DNA of 64,000 nt from contig JAIQFV010000016.1 of assembly GCA_020073085.1 (NCBI GenBank), positions 1-64,000 on the forward strand, given 5' to 3'. The stretch comes from Terriglobia bacterium (GTDB taxonomy: Bacteria > Acidobacteriota > Terriglobia > JAIQFV01). The position numbers and the translations under genes were made by a program. Positions 19,458 through 28,528 of this stretch are shown in pieces. Under the pieces are notes generated by a model, which was not told the DNA's origin, did not search any database, and saw nothing but the letters and a program-made list of their open reading frames with translations. Position 1 is the stretch's first letter. Every line of letters starts with the position of its first letter.

Positions 19458-20309
19458 ATGACCCAAACCAAGTTTGAGGAGTTCGTGCAAATCATGGCTA
19501 GGCTTCGCGGCGAAGGGGGATGCCCCTGGGACCGGGAGCAGACCTATGAAACTTTAAAAAACTTCCTGATCGAGGAGACCTACGAAGCGGTCGAAGCCAT
19601 CGAAGACAAGAACCCCGCCGCTCTTTGTGAGGAACTCGGGGATGTCCTTTTGGAAGTGGTGTTCCTGGCGCAAATCGCGCGGGAAGAAAATCACTTCACC
19701 ATTGACGACGTCATCAAAGCCATCAGCACCAAGATGGTGCGGCGCCATCCCCATGTTTTTGGAGACACGCAAGTCGCCGATTCTCGCGAGGTCCTGAAAA
19801 ACTGGGAGGAGATGAAGCGGGCGGAGCGGGCCGAAAAGCGTGGGGACAGAGTCGAAGAGATGCAGCCTCCATCAATTCTCGATGGGGTGACGCGCCGCAT
19901 TCCGGCTGTCCTTGAAGCCAGCCAGCTCTCACAACGCGCCGCCCGGGTCGGGTTCGACTGGTCGCGGGCGGAGGAGATCCTCGACAAACTCCATGAGGAA
20001 ATGGAAGAACTGCGTGAAGCGATGAGGGGTACCCCCCAGGCCCAGTCGGACGCCAGGGAGGAGCCTTGCGAGCTGTCCAGGGTCGAGGACGAAATCGGAG
20101 ACATCATCTTTGTGGCCGTGAATCTAGCCCGTCACTTTAAGATTGATCCGGAATCTGCTCTAAAAAAGACAAATCAGAAATTTAGGAACAGGTTCCGTTA
20201 CATTGAGAGCATGCTGGCGCGGACGAACAAGAGTTTCGAGCAAACAAACCTTGAGGAAATGGAGCGGTACTGGCAGGAGGCCAAGCGGGGGGAACCCAGC
20301 GCCGAATAA
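19458..20309 (+). CDS. mazG: Nucleoside triphosphate pyrophosphohydrolase MazG
   Basis: Hydrolyses (d)NTPs to the monophosphate and pyrophosphate, a house-cleaning enzyme. It has two all-alpha MazG domains. The first (residues about 10-110) carries the Mg-binding EExxE and ExxD pattern in FLIEETYEAVEAIEDKNPAALCEELGDVLLEVVF. The second (about 150-260) has a matching EDEIGDIIFVAVNLARH. CPWDREQTYETLKNFL is the classic MazG N-terminal signature. The ATG at 19458 fits the family start; the frame also allows an ATG at 19425, which would add 11 residues. A small hairpin, GTGGAG/CTCCAC, lies at about 19431-19447 between the two. The GNAT gene follows 3 bp after the stop, so the two are probably cotranscribed. 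Confidence 0.94.
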   Translation: MTQTKFEEFVQIMARLRGEGGCPWDREQTYETLKNFLIEETYEAVEAIEDKNPAALCEELGDVLLEVVFLAQIAREENHFTIDDVIKAISTKMVRRHPHVFGDTQVADSREVLKNWEEMKRAERAEKRGDRVEEMQPPSILDGVTRRIPAVLEASQLSQRAARVGFDWSRAEEILDKLHEEMEELREAMRGTPQAQSDAREEPCELSRVEDEIGDIIFVAVNLARHFKIDPESALKKTNQKFRNRFRYIESMLARTNKSFEQTNLEEMERYWQEAKRGEPSAE

Positions 20310-20312
20310 CCC

Positions 20313-21098
20313 ATGTCCGTCTCTCAAGCTAATCCCATTGCAAGCAAAATCGAAATCCGTCCACTCACCACCGTGGATGAATTCCGCCGGTGCGTCGATC
20401 TCCAGGTCTCCGTATGGGGATTTGACGAACTGGATGTGATGCCGCTCCGTTTCTTTGTCGTCGCCTCACACATTGGGGGACAGGTCTTTGGTGCATTCAC
20501 CCCTCATAGGGAAATGATCGGGTTTCTATGTGCTCTTTCGGGCATGAAGGGGGACCTGCCGTTTATCCATTCCCACATGTTGGCAGTTGTCGCTGGATTC
20601 AGAAACCAGGGGGTGGCGAAGCGCCTGAAACTGGCACAGAGAGTGGATGCCCTTCAAAGGGGTTTTCGGCTCGTGGAATGGACATTCGATCCGTTGGAAC
20701 TGAAGAACGCCTACTTCAATATTCAGAAACTCGGGGCCATCGTGCGTCACTACTCGCCGAATCATTATGGGATCACTTCAAGCCGGCTGCAGGCGGGGCT
20801 GCCGACTGACCGACTGATCGCAGAATGGTGGATACACAGCGACCGCGTCAAGAGGATCCTGGGAGAAGCCCCCGCAAGCACCGAGGCAGAACTCGCCGAA
20901 GGCCAGAGTCGTGTTGAGGTTCCGGCGGATGTAATCGATTGGAAATCCAAAGACGTGCCGCGAGCTGAAAAGATACAGGCCGAGATCCGCCAGCGCTTCC
21001 AGGATCATTTCAAAGACGGGTTCAATGTCACCGGATTCGAAAGAGGAAAAGAGCACAGCGCCTATATTCTCACCAAGAACTTTAAGATAGAGAACTAA
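20313..21098 (+). CDS. GNAT acyltransferase, partner of N-succinylamino acid racemase
   Basis: A 261-residue protein of the GNAT-related COG3375 type. The acyl-CoA-binding motif is in SHMLAVVAGFRNQGVAKRLKLAQR (Q/RxxGxA/G pattern), after IEIRPLTTVDEFRRCVDLQVSVWGF. In Firmicutes and others, such an enzyme succinylates D-amino acids and is encoded beside an N-succinylamino acid racemase. Here the racemase-family gene is next, 37 bp downstream, which supports the same role. It begins 3 bp after mazG. An L-desuccinylase is not visible in the window. Function is by family and context. Confidence 0.8.
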   Translation: MSVSQANPIASKIEIRPLTTVDEFRRCVDLQVSVWGFDELDVMPLRFFVVASHIGGQVFGAFTPHREMIGFLCALSGMKGDLPFIHSHMLAVVAGFRNQGVAKRLKLAQRVDALQRGFRLVEWTFDPLELKNAYFNIQKLGAIVRHYSPNHYGITSSRLQAGLPTDRLIAEWWIHSDRVKRILGEAPASTEAELAEGQSRVEVPADVIDWKSKDVPRAEKIQAEIRQRFQDHFKDGFNVTGFERGKEHSAYILTKNFKIEN

Positions 21099-21135
21099 AT
21101 TGTAGAAATACATATAATTTACAAAATACAGGCTC

Positions 21136-22242
21136 ATGAAAATCGATCGGATCGAACTTACTCAGGTTCACATCCCTCTGGTGCATTTCTTTGAAACCTC
21201 CTTCGGCCGCACCTACGATCGGACGATTGTGCTGGTAAGGTCATTCTCCGATGGGGAAGTCGGCTATGGCGAGGTCACGGCAGGTGAAACTCCCTTTTAT
21301 AGTCATGAGACCGGGGACACCGCCTGGATTATCATCAAGAAATTTATCGTGCCCCTAGTGCTTCACCGCGATATTGCACATCCGCGCGAGGTCTCTCCGT
21401 TGTTCCAACCTATCCGGGGCCACAACATGGCGAAGGCCGCCATCGAGACTTCCATTTGGGATCTGTGGTCCCGTCTGAACCATCAACCGCTGCATGCTGT
21501 TATTGGTGGCAAGCGGGGGGAGATCGAATGCGGAGTTTCCATCGGGATTCAGGAAAGCGTACCCGCGTTGCTGAAAAAAATTGAGACTGAAATTGAAGCC
21601 GGCTACCGCAGGATTAAGATCAAGATCAAGCCGGGCTGGGATGTTGAGGTGGTCCGTGAGGTCCGAAGGCATTTTCCAAAGATCCCTCTTATGGGCGACG
21701 CCAACTCGGCATACTCCCTGTCGGATGTCAGTGTGTTCCAGCGGCTGGATGAATATGACCTGATGATGGTGGAACAACCCCTCCACTGGAACGACCTTAT
21801 CGACCACGCAGAGTTGCAGCGGCAAATCCGGACGCCCATATGTCTGGATGAATCCATCCACGATGTCGATGATGCCCGCAAGGCGATCGGGATTGGGGCC
21901 TGCAAGATCATCAACATGAAGCTCGGCCGAGTCGGCGGTTACACGGAGGCAAAGAAAATCCATGATTTGGCGGAATCCAGAGGGATTCCGGTTTGGTGCG
22001 GGGGGATGCTCGAGTCCGGCATCGGGCGGGCGCATAATGTCGCCCTATCCACCCTCGCGAATTTTAAACTTCCCGGTGATGTTTCAGCCAGCAAGCGATA
22101 TTGGAATCAGGACATCGTCGATCCGGAAGTTGAAGTGAATCCCCAAGGAAGGATCATAGTCCCAGGAGGCGTGGGGTTTGGTTACCAGCCGGTCTGGGAA
22201 CGTGTGGAGAAGCTTTCGGATCGAACAGAATCCTTTGCCTGA
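21136..22242 (+). CDS. N-succinylamino acid racemase / o-succinylbenzoate synthase family enzyme
   Basis: Enolase-superfamily enzyme of the MenC/NSAR group, 368 residues, with a capping domain (1-120) and a barrel. Catalytic residues are all present: Lys161-x-Lys163 in RIKIKIKPGWD, metal ligands Asp188 (GDAN), Glu213 (EQPL) and Asp238 (LDES), and the second base Lys262 (NMKLGRVGG). Family members either make o-succinylbenzoate for menaquinone or racemise N-succinylamino acids, and many do both. No other men gene is near, and the preceding gene encodes a GNAT acyltransferase, so the racemase role in D- to L-amino acid conversion is favoured. A menaquinone role remains possible if menB/D/E/F lie elsewhere without their own menC. 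Confidence 0.85.
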   Translation: MKIDRIELTQVHIPLVHFFETSFGRTYDRTIVLVRSFSDGEVGYGEVTAGETPFYSHETGDTAWIIIKKFIVPLVLHRDIAHPREVSPLFQPIRGHNMAKAAIETSIWDLWSRLNHQPLHAVIGGKRGEIECGVSIGIQESVPALLKKIETEIEAGYRRIKIKIKPGWDVEVVREVRRHFPKIPLMGDANSAYSLSDVSVFQRLDEYDLMMVEQPLHWNDLIDHAELQRQIRTPICLDESIHDVDDARKAIGIGACKIINMKLGRVGGYTEAKKIHDLAESRGIPVWCGGMLESGIGRAHNVALSTLANFKLPGDVSASKRYWNQDIVDPEVEVNPQGRIIVPGGVGFGYQPVWERVEKLSDRTESFA

Positions 22243-22282
22243 GACAGTGATCCGCAGAGGGCGTCCCGGCCTCTCACTCTGA

Positions 22283-23230
22283 ATGACAATTGAGATTTCA
22301 GCTCCCAAACCCTCGATTGAGCCGGTCCGCCGATGGACCCTTTACGTCTTGCTGGTTCTCATGGAGCTGTTTTGGAGTCTGCACTACGTCGCCAGCAAGT
22401 ATGCTTTGCGCGAATTCGAGCCTTTCGTGCTGGCCTTCCTGAGGATTGGGGCCGCGACCCTGATCCTCGGCTTGATCTCAGCGGTTTCCCGAAGCGGAGG
22501 TGCCGCAAGGACGGTGAAGACTTCCCGACCGCGCAGTCTGTTTCTCCAGCTCGGGCTTTTTGGCACCGCTCTGAACCAACTTTTTTTTATTCTGGGATTA
22601 TCTAAATCGCTGGCTTCTCATTCGGCATTGATAATCTCCCTCTCCCCGGTGTTTGTGCTTTTCATCGCCCGGTTGAAGGGAATGGAGCGTCTGGCCCGAT
22701 TCCGGGTAGCCGGCATGGCCATTTCGATTCTCGGCGTGGTTGCTCTGAACCTCAAGCAGGGGTTTCATTTGCAAACTCAATATTTCCTGGGTGACCTCAT
22801 CACCATGGCGGGAGTACTCTCTTTCTCTTATTATACGATCATCAGTAAGGATATCGCCCGGCACCATGGCTTGATCCGAGCGACCTTTGCCACCTATCTG
22901 GGAGGTGCGTTATTTCTGGTTCCCGCAGGTGTTTACGGGTGGCACCGTCAAATCTGGGGCATGATCAGTTGGCGGGGCATCGCCGCCCTTGGTTATATGG
23001 TTCTTTTCGGTTCGATTGTCGCCTACCTGATCTTCTTCTATGCCCTTCGACATGCCGAGGCCTCCCGGGTGGCGTCCTACGCCTATTTGCAGCCCGTGAT
23101 GGCCAGCGCTTTCTCCATCTCTTTCCTGGGTGAAAGACTGACACTCAGTTTGGTGGCTGGAATTATCATCATCATGACAGGAGTTCTCATTGCAGAGCAC
23201 GGGAGAGAAGTCTTCGACTGGCTGGTGTGA
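22283..23230 (+). CDS. EamA (DMT) family transporter
   Basis: Inner-membrane transporter of the drug/metabolite superfamily, 315 residues, with about ten membrane segments arranged as two EamA halves (residues about 20-150 and 165-305). The second half ends in SFLGERLTLSLVAGIIIIMTGVLIAEHG, the usual EamA signature. Family members move amino acids, purines or other metabolites. The position 40 bp after the racemase gene hints at amino acid traffic, which is only inference. Confidence 0.88.
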   Translation: MTIEISAPKPSIEPVRRWTLYVLLVLMELFWSLHYVASKYALREFEPFVLAFLRIGAATLILGLISAVSRSGGAARTVKTSRPRSLFLQLGLFGTALNQLFFILGLSKSLASHSALIISLSPVFVLFIARLKGMERLARFRVAGMAISILGVVALNLKQGFHLQTQYFLGDLITMAGVLSFSYYTIISKDIARHHGLIRATFATYLGGALFLVPAGVYGWHRQIWGMISWRGIAALGYMVLFGSIVAYLIFFYALRHAEASRVASYAYLQPVMASAFSISFLGERLTLSLVAGIIIIMTGVLIAEHGREVFDWLV

Positions 23231-23269
23231 CCGGGACTTGTTCCGTCGTTCTGAGGCAGGGGCAGCGTA

Positions 23270-24328
23270 ATGAAAAGAATAGCGGTCATTGCGGGAGATG
23301 GGATCGGCATTGACGTGACGCGAGAGGCCGTCAAGGTGATTGAGGCGCTGAAGAGAGTTGGCGATCTCAAGATTGATTTGAAGGAGTTCGACTGGGGCGC
23401 CGACCGCTACCTCCGGGATGGAGTTTCCATGCCCCCGGGCGGGCTTGCCATGCTGAAGAATGAATTCGACGCCATCTTTGTTGGCGCCCTGGGCGATCCA
23501 CGCATTCCCGATATGCGCCACGCCGCCGACATCCTGTTAGGCATTCGCTTTGGTCTCGATCTCTACGCCAATGTCCGGCCCGTCAAACTCATCAACCGTA
23601 AACTGACGCCTCTCAAGGGCCGCACCGAACAGGACATCCAGTTCACGGTCTTCCGGGAAAACACCGAAGGGGCCTATGTCGGCATGGGCGGCAACTTCAA
23701 AAAGGGAACGGCCGACGAGGTGGCCCTCCAGGAAGAACTTCACACCCGAAAGGGAGTCGAGCGGATTATTGTTTACGCCTTCGAATACGCCCGCAGAAGC
23801 CATCTCAAGAAGGTATGCATGAGTGACAAGTCCAATGTCATGCGGTATGGCCACGACCTGTGGCAACGGGTCTTCAAGGAGGTTTCGGAGCGCTATCCGG
23901 AGATCGAACCCTCTCATCTGTACGTGGATGCCCTTACCATGCAGATGGTCAAGAATCCCGGCCAGTTCGAAGTGATCGTGACCAACAACATGTTCGGAGA
24001 CATCGTGACCGATCTCGGCGCTGCATTGCAAGGAGGCCTGGGGCTGGCTGCATCGGGAAACATCAACCCGGAAGTCACAAGCATGTTTGAACCTGTTCAC
24101 GGGTCGGCCCCGAAATATGCCGGCAAGAACATCGCTAATCCGCTGGGCGCCATCCTGACCTCCGCCATGTTGCTCGCCCATCTGGGTTATGAAGCCGAGG
24201 CAAAACGAATTGAGGATGCGGTCAAGGACTCGATAGAACAGGATGTCACGACGACTGATCTGAACGGGAAGTACGGAACGCGCGAAGTGGGGGACTTTAT
24301 CGCCGGCCGCGTGCTGGCCTCGCGGTAG
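23270..24328 (+). CDS. Isocitrate/isopropylmalate dehydrogenase family protein
   Basis: NAD(P)-dependent beta-decarboxylating dehydrogenase, 352 residues. Visible signatures are [10 protein letters not shown] (N-terminal), YANVRPVKL (substrate arginine), [10 protein letters not shown], the metal and dinucleotide region [29 protein letters not shown], and the nucleotide-binding block [23 protein letters not shown]. The substrate could be 3-isopropylmalate (LeuB), D-malate/tartrate or a related acid; LeuB is the default because of the overall length and FEPVHGSAP, but no leuA, leuC or leuD lies nearby. The gene is the last of the co-oriented run that starts with the flavin reductase. Confidence 0.85.
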   Translation: MKRIAVIAGDGIGIDVTREAVKVIEALKRVGDLKIDLKEFDWGADRYLRDGVSMPPGGLAMLKNEFDAIFVGALGDPRIPDMRHAADILLGIRFGLDLYANVRPVKLINRKLTPLKGRTEQDIQFTVFRENTEGAYVGMGGNFKKGTADEVALQEELHTRKGVERIIVYAFEYARRSHLKKVCMSDKSNVMRYGHDLWQRVFKEVSERYPEIEPSHLYVDALTMQMVKNPGQFEVIVTNNMFGDIVTDLGAALQGGLGLAASGNINPEVTSMFEPVHGSAPKYAGKNIANPLGAILTSAMLLAHLGYEAEAKRIEDAVKDSIEQDVTTTDLNGKYGTREVGDFIAGRVLASR

Positions 24329-24639
24329 GGAAGCGGCCGGCCGATTTCAGACCTTCCCTTACTTCTCAAGCCTGACCCAGGGAAGCTCAACCCCGCGCAA
24401 GGTCTGATAACGCAATTCCCAAAACGCGCTGACTTGACATAACACAAAGAGCGTCGTTCGGAGGCCCGGCAGGGACGACCTTCCTGTCGATTGCGGCATT
24501 GAATCTGCGCGGCGATCGATGGGGGGCCGCATTTTTCCTTGGCGGGATGACATTTGCAACTTTATAAATTCGGCTTCGTGTGATATTTTCGAGCGCGAGT
24601 GAATATTATCAACCAGCGTCGGCATGCCGACCGCCTATT
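24329..24639. other. Intergenic region before recO
   Basis: About 310 bp with no gene. It is more AT-rich toward the right (24540-24620), which is where a promoter for recO-glyQ-glyS should lie. I could not choose a -35/-10 pair with normal spacing. Confidence 0.45.
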
Positions 24640-25440
24640 ATGCCTTTGACCCAAGCGGAAGCCATCGTTTTAAGGGACTACTCTCTTGCTGAGGCCGACC
24701 TCATCGCGACTCTGTTTACCCGTGAATTTGGAAAAATCCGTGCCGTGGCCAAATCCGCGCGTCGCCTTAAGAACAGGTTCTCGGGAAACCTTGAGCCGCT
24801 CTCTCACCTCCGAATCGAGTTCTACGAGCGCGAGAACCGCGATCTGGTCTATCTGAACCGGTGCGACCTGGAAGAGACTTTTTTTGACCTCCAGGCGGAC
24901 TACGGGTTCCAGGTGGCGTGCGCCTACGTGGTGGAGATTATCGATGCCTTCCTGCCTGACCGGGAAGCGAACCCTAAGGTCTTCCGGCTGCTTCTCTCCA
25001 TTCTGCAGTCGCGAAGAGAGGGGGTCGGGATTATCCCGCTCCTGGCCTACTTCAATTTCTGGATGCTTCGTCTGTCAGGACTTCTTCCCGTCCTGGATGT
25101 CTGTGTCCAATGTGGGACCCCCCTCAGTCAGCAGGGAGGCCGTCTGCTTCTCTCGGAACACAAGGTTTTTTGCCCGGACTGTAGAAGCTCCGGCGGGGCA
25201 GTGCTGACACCTGATTGCATCGCCTTGGCCCAGATTTTTGCCCGAGAATCCATTCGGCAGATCCTGGGAAGAAGGATCTTTGCGCTGGCATCGTTTGACA
25301 AGTTCAATTCAATTCTTGAACGGTTGGTTGTGGCTGCGGTGGAGAAGCCCATCAAAAGTATTGACTTATTGCATGATCTGAGAAGAAGCGCGGTGAACTC
25401 GCCGGACGCGACCGCTAGCAACATCCCCGTGCCATCATGA
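24640..25440 (+). CDS. recO: DNA repair protein RecO
   Basis: Helps load RecA on SSB-coated DNA with RecR in the RecF pathway of gap and break repair. The protein has 266 residues: an N-terminal OB fold ([39 protein letters not shown]) and a helical part with a four-cysteine zinc site, CVQCG (near residue 151) and CPDC (near 175). The ATG at 24640 matches the family start; the frame opens 20 codons earlier without support. The stop overlaps the glyQ start by 4 bp (ATGA), so translation is coupled. Confidence 0.95.
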   Translation: MPLTQAEAIVLRDYSLAEADLIATLFTREFGKIRAVAKSARRLKNRFSGNLEPLSHLRIEFYERENRDLVYLNRCDLEETFFDLQADYGFQVACAYVVEIIDAFLPDREANPKVFRLLLSILQSRREGVGIIPLLAYFNFWMLRLSGLLPVLDVCVQCGTPLSQQGGRLLLSEHKVFCPDCRSSGGAVLTPDCIALAQIFARESIRQILGRRIFALASFDKFNSILERLVVAAVEKPIKSIDLLHDLRRSAVNSPDATASNIPVPS

Positions 25441-26327
25441 AGAAACTCACATTTCAAGAGATCATTTTCGAGCTGGAGAGGTTTTGGTCGCAGGAGGATT
25501 GCGTGATCCAGCAGCCGTACGATGTGGAGGTCGGGGCTGGAACGATGCATCCCGAGACCTTCTTCAGGGTGCTTGGTCCCTCCCCATATCGTGTTGCCTA
25601 CGTCCAGCCCAGTCGGCGCCCTGCCGACGGCCGCTATGGGATCAACCCCAATCGCCTCGAAAAGCATTCTCAGTTCCAAGTGATTTTGAAGCCCCCGCCG
25701 GTCGACGTTCAGGATGTTTATTTGAAGAGCCTTGAAAAACTGGGGATTACCCTGCGCGAGCATGACATCAAGTTCGAAGAGGACAACTGGGAGGCGCCGA
25801 CGCTGGGAGCCTGGGGGATGGGATGGCAAGTCATGCTGGACGGCCTGGAGATCACCCAATTTACCTACTTCCAGCAAAGCGGCGGGATCAATCTGAATCC
25901 CGCCTCAGTCGAACTTACCTACGGATTGGAAAGAATCGCGGCCTTTCTCATGAATGTGGATAGCGTCTTTGAAATCCAATGGGGGGCCGGAAAGACTTAC
26001 GCCGACATCCGTCAAAGGGCGGAGCGTGAGTTTTCGATTTACAATTTTGAGTTGGCAGACATACCTACCCTTTACCAGATCTTCGACTCCTATGAGCGGG
26101 AAGCCAAACGATTACTTGGGCCTTCCGACCGCATTCCGAAGGGAGACATAGGAGACAGGATTCCACTTTTACAAGTATATGATTTTTGTTTGAAATGCTC
26201 GCACTTATTTAATGTTTTGGATGCAAGAGGCGCAGTGAGTGTGACTGAGCGCGTCTCCCTTATGTCCCGAGTGAGGGATCTGACCTGCCAGGTCGCCAGA
26301 CTCTATTCCGAGGAGATCTCCGCTTGA
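25437..26327 (+). CDS. glyQ: Glycine--tRNA ligase alpha subunit
   Basis: Catalytic subunit of the bacterial alpha2beta2 glycyl-tRNA synthetase; it forms glycyl-adenylate. It has 296 residues, the normal length. The start [41 protein letters not shown] and the class II motifs [33 protein letters not shown] and TYGLERIA are diagnostic. It overlaps recO by 4 bp and glyS by 4 bp. A patch near 26155-26235 uses AT-rich codons unlike the rest. Confidence 0.98.
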   Translation: MKKLTFQEIIFELERFWSQEDCVIQQPYDVEVGAGTMHPETFFRVLGPSPYRVAYVQPSRRPADGRYGINPNRLEKHSQFQVILKPPPVDVQDVYLKSLEKLGITLREHDIKFEEDNWEAPTLGAWGMGWQVMLDGLEITQFTYFQQSGGINLNPASVELTYGLERIAAFLMNVDSVFEIQWGAGKTYADIRQRAEREFSIYNFELADIPTLYQIFDSYEREAKRLLGPSDRIPKGDIGDRIPLLQVYDFCLKCSHLFNVLDARGAVSVTERVSLMSRVRDLTCQVARLYSEEISA

Positions 26328-28483
26328 ACTCTGGAGCCGCTGAATTCTTGCTCGAGGTCGGTTGCGAAGAAATCCCTGCGAGATTTCTGACCGATCTGTC
26401 GCGGGAGCTCGCTCGGAAGCTCGGAGAACTCCTGGAGAAAGAGCGCATCACCGTGGGTGATGTGGGAATCCGCTCATTCTATACTCCCAGGCGGCTGGTC
26501 GTTGTGGTCCCCCAGATGGCAAAGCGACAAGCCGCACTAGAGGAGAGAGTCATCGGCCCACCCAAGAGCGTAGCGTTTGATTCGCAGGGCAGGGTCACCC
26601 AGGCGGCCGTCAGCTTTGCCAATAAAAATAGTGTAAAAGTTGAAGAGTTGGCTGTAGTCAGCACGGCCAAGGGTGATTACGTCTCGGCGAAGAGGATCCA
26701 AGGAGGGCTTGCCACCGAACAGATTTTGAAAAGCGGACTTTCGGAAACGATCTTATCCATTCCGTTGCCAAAAGCGATGTATTGGAGCGCTCCCGACGGA
26801 CCGCAGTTTCTGAGGCCCATACGATGGCTCTGCTGCGTTTTTGATGGGAAGCCCCTCCGGTTCCAGATCGGGGAGGCCAAATCCAGTAACAACACCTACG
26901 GTCACCGCATCCTGCAACCCCGCCGAATCGCGATTCACAGTTTCTCAGAATATGAAGAGCATCTTTTCAAGGCAAAGGTTCTCTTGGATCCTGAAAAGAG
27001 GAGGGAGCGAATTCAAGACGGAGTGAAACGATTGGTTTCAGATATTGGTGCCAATATATTGAAGGACAATACGTTGCTTTCAACGCATGTCAACCTCAGC
27101 GAGTATCCGACCCCCTTCATGGGGGAATTTGACCCCAATTTTCTAAAGCTCCCCGCGGAAATTCTGGAAGCGGTGATGCGGGATCATCAAAAGTATTTTT
27201 GTGTCCTGAGAGCTGACACTCGCGCGGGGGAGAACGTGCTCCTTCCCCGGTTTGTGGCGGTGATCGACAATGAATCGGATCCGCACGGATATATTCGCCG
27301 GAGCCATGAGCGGGTCCTGAGGGCTCGATTCGCGGATGCCGAATTCTTCTGGGAGAGCGATCTTAAAGTAAAACTTGAAGATCGCAGCGGCATGCTGGAA
27401 AAGGTTGTGTTCCAGGAGAAACTGGGATCCTATGCCGAGAAATCCCGAAGGATTGAGGTTTTGGCGGAATGGATCGCCCAAGAGGGGGGAGTGCAAGCAG
27501 GAAGGGAGGCGCTCAGGCGTGCGGCGCACCTTTGTAAATGCGACCTCACGAGCCAGATGGTAAAGGAATTCCCCGAATTGCAAGGCATTGTCGGGGGACT
27601 GTATGCCCGAGAGCAGGGAGAACCGATCGAAGTGAGCCGCGCCATTTATGAGCATTATCAACCCGAGAACCTGGAATCGCCGGTCCCTGATAGCCTCACA
27701 GGAGCTGTGATCTCGATCGCTGACCGCATCGACACCATCGTGGGCTCGTTTACCTTGGGACATCGGCCCACCGGGAGCAAAGACCCGTTTGGACTCCGCA
27801 GACTCGCCTACGGTATAATTAAAGTAATACTTGAAAAATCAATTTTCATCGACCTGAGAAAGCTAGCATTGATATCCATAGAACTTCACCGGAAGGTGCG
27901 GGAGTTTGCACACCAGCAGGTCCTGGATGCACTCCTGGAATTCTTCCGTGATCATTCGCAGCATGTATTCCTTCAATCCGGCCAGTTGGGTGCTGGGGAG
28001 AAGATCGAGAGGGACGAAGCGGTCTCTGTGCTCTCGACGGACCATTGGGACCTTTGCGACCTGCTGGCCCGGGCCCAGGCCCTGCACGAAACCCGGAAGC
28101 GGGAAGACTTTGACTCGCTCGCCGTCAGCTTCAAGCGTATTAAGAACATCATCCGGAAGAGCGGGGTGGATTTTGAAGGCGCCGATACGGGGGTCAAGCC
28201 CGAACTCTTTGAGCACGACGAGGAAAGGGAGCTTTCCACCGCGATCCAGGACCTGAAACGGAGCCTCATCGATCTTCACGTTAGGAAAGACTATTCCGGG
28301 ATCCTGGAAGTCATCGCCTCGATGCGCCCCGCCGTGGACCGCTTTTTTGAGAAGGTCCTGGTGAACGCCGAGAAACCGGCCATCCGACAGAACCGCTTCA
28401 ATTTGCTGTTGAGTCTTTATCGGGAATTCATTCAGATCGCAGACTTTTCGGAGCTGCAACCTGCGACCAGTCCCCGTCTGTAA
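26324..28483 (+). CDS. glyS: Glycine--tRNA ligase beta subunit
   Basis: tRNA-binding subunit of the tetrameric glycyl-tRNA synthetase, 719 residues. The start, [17 protein letters not shown], is diagnostic. [44 protein letters not shown], an HD-like region ([27 protein letters not shown]) and [19 protein letters not shown] follow. The C-terminus is the helical anticodon-binding domain. The start is TTG, overlapping the glyQ stop by 4 bp (TTGA). AT-rich codon patches occur near 26620-26650 and 27805-27880. Confidence 0.97.
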   Translation: MNSGAAEFLLEVGCEEIPARFLTDLSRELARKLGELLEKERITVGDVGIRSFYTPRRLVVVVPQMAKRQAALEERVIGPPKSVAFDSQGRVTQAAVSFANKNSVKVEELAVVSTAKGDYVSAKRIQGGLATEQILKSGLSETILSIPLPKAMYWSAPDGPQFLRPIRWLCCVFDGKPLRFQIGEAKSSNNTYGHRILQPRRIAIHSFSEYEEHLFKAKVLLDPEKRRERIQDGVKRLVSDIGANILKDNTLLSTHVNLSEYPTPFMGEFDPNFLKLPAEILEAVMRDHQKYFCVLRADTRAGENVLLPRFVAVIDNESDPHGYIRRSHERVLRARFADAEFFWESDLKVKLEDRSGMLEKVVFQEKLGSYAEKSRRIEVLAEWIAQEGGVQAGREALRRAAHLCKCDLTSQMVKEFPELQGIVGGLYAREQGEPIEVSRAIYEHYQPENLESPVPDSLTGAVISIADRIDTIVGSFTLGHRPTGSKDPFGLRRLAYGIIKVILEKSIFIDLRKLALISIELHRKVREFAHQQVLDALLEFFRDHSQHVFLQSGQLGAGEKIERDEAVSVLSTDHWDLCDLLARAQALHETRKREDFDSLAVSFKRIKNIIRKSGVDFEGADTGVKPELFEHDEERELSTAIQDLKRSLIDLHVRKDYSGILEVIASMRPAVDRFFEKVLVNAEKPAIRQNRFNLLLSLYREFIQIADFSELQPATSPRL

Positions 28484-28528
28484 TTTATCCGCAGCCCTAA
28501 ACCTTTAACGATGGGAGAATTCGAAGCT

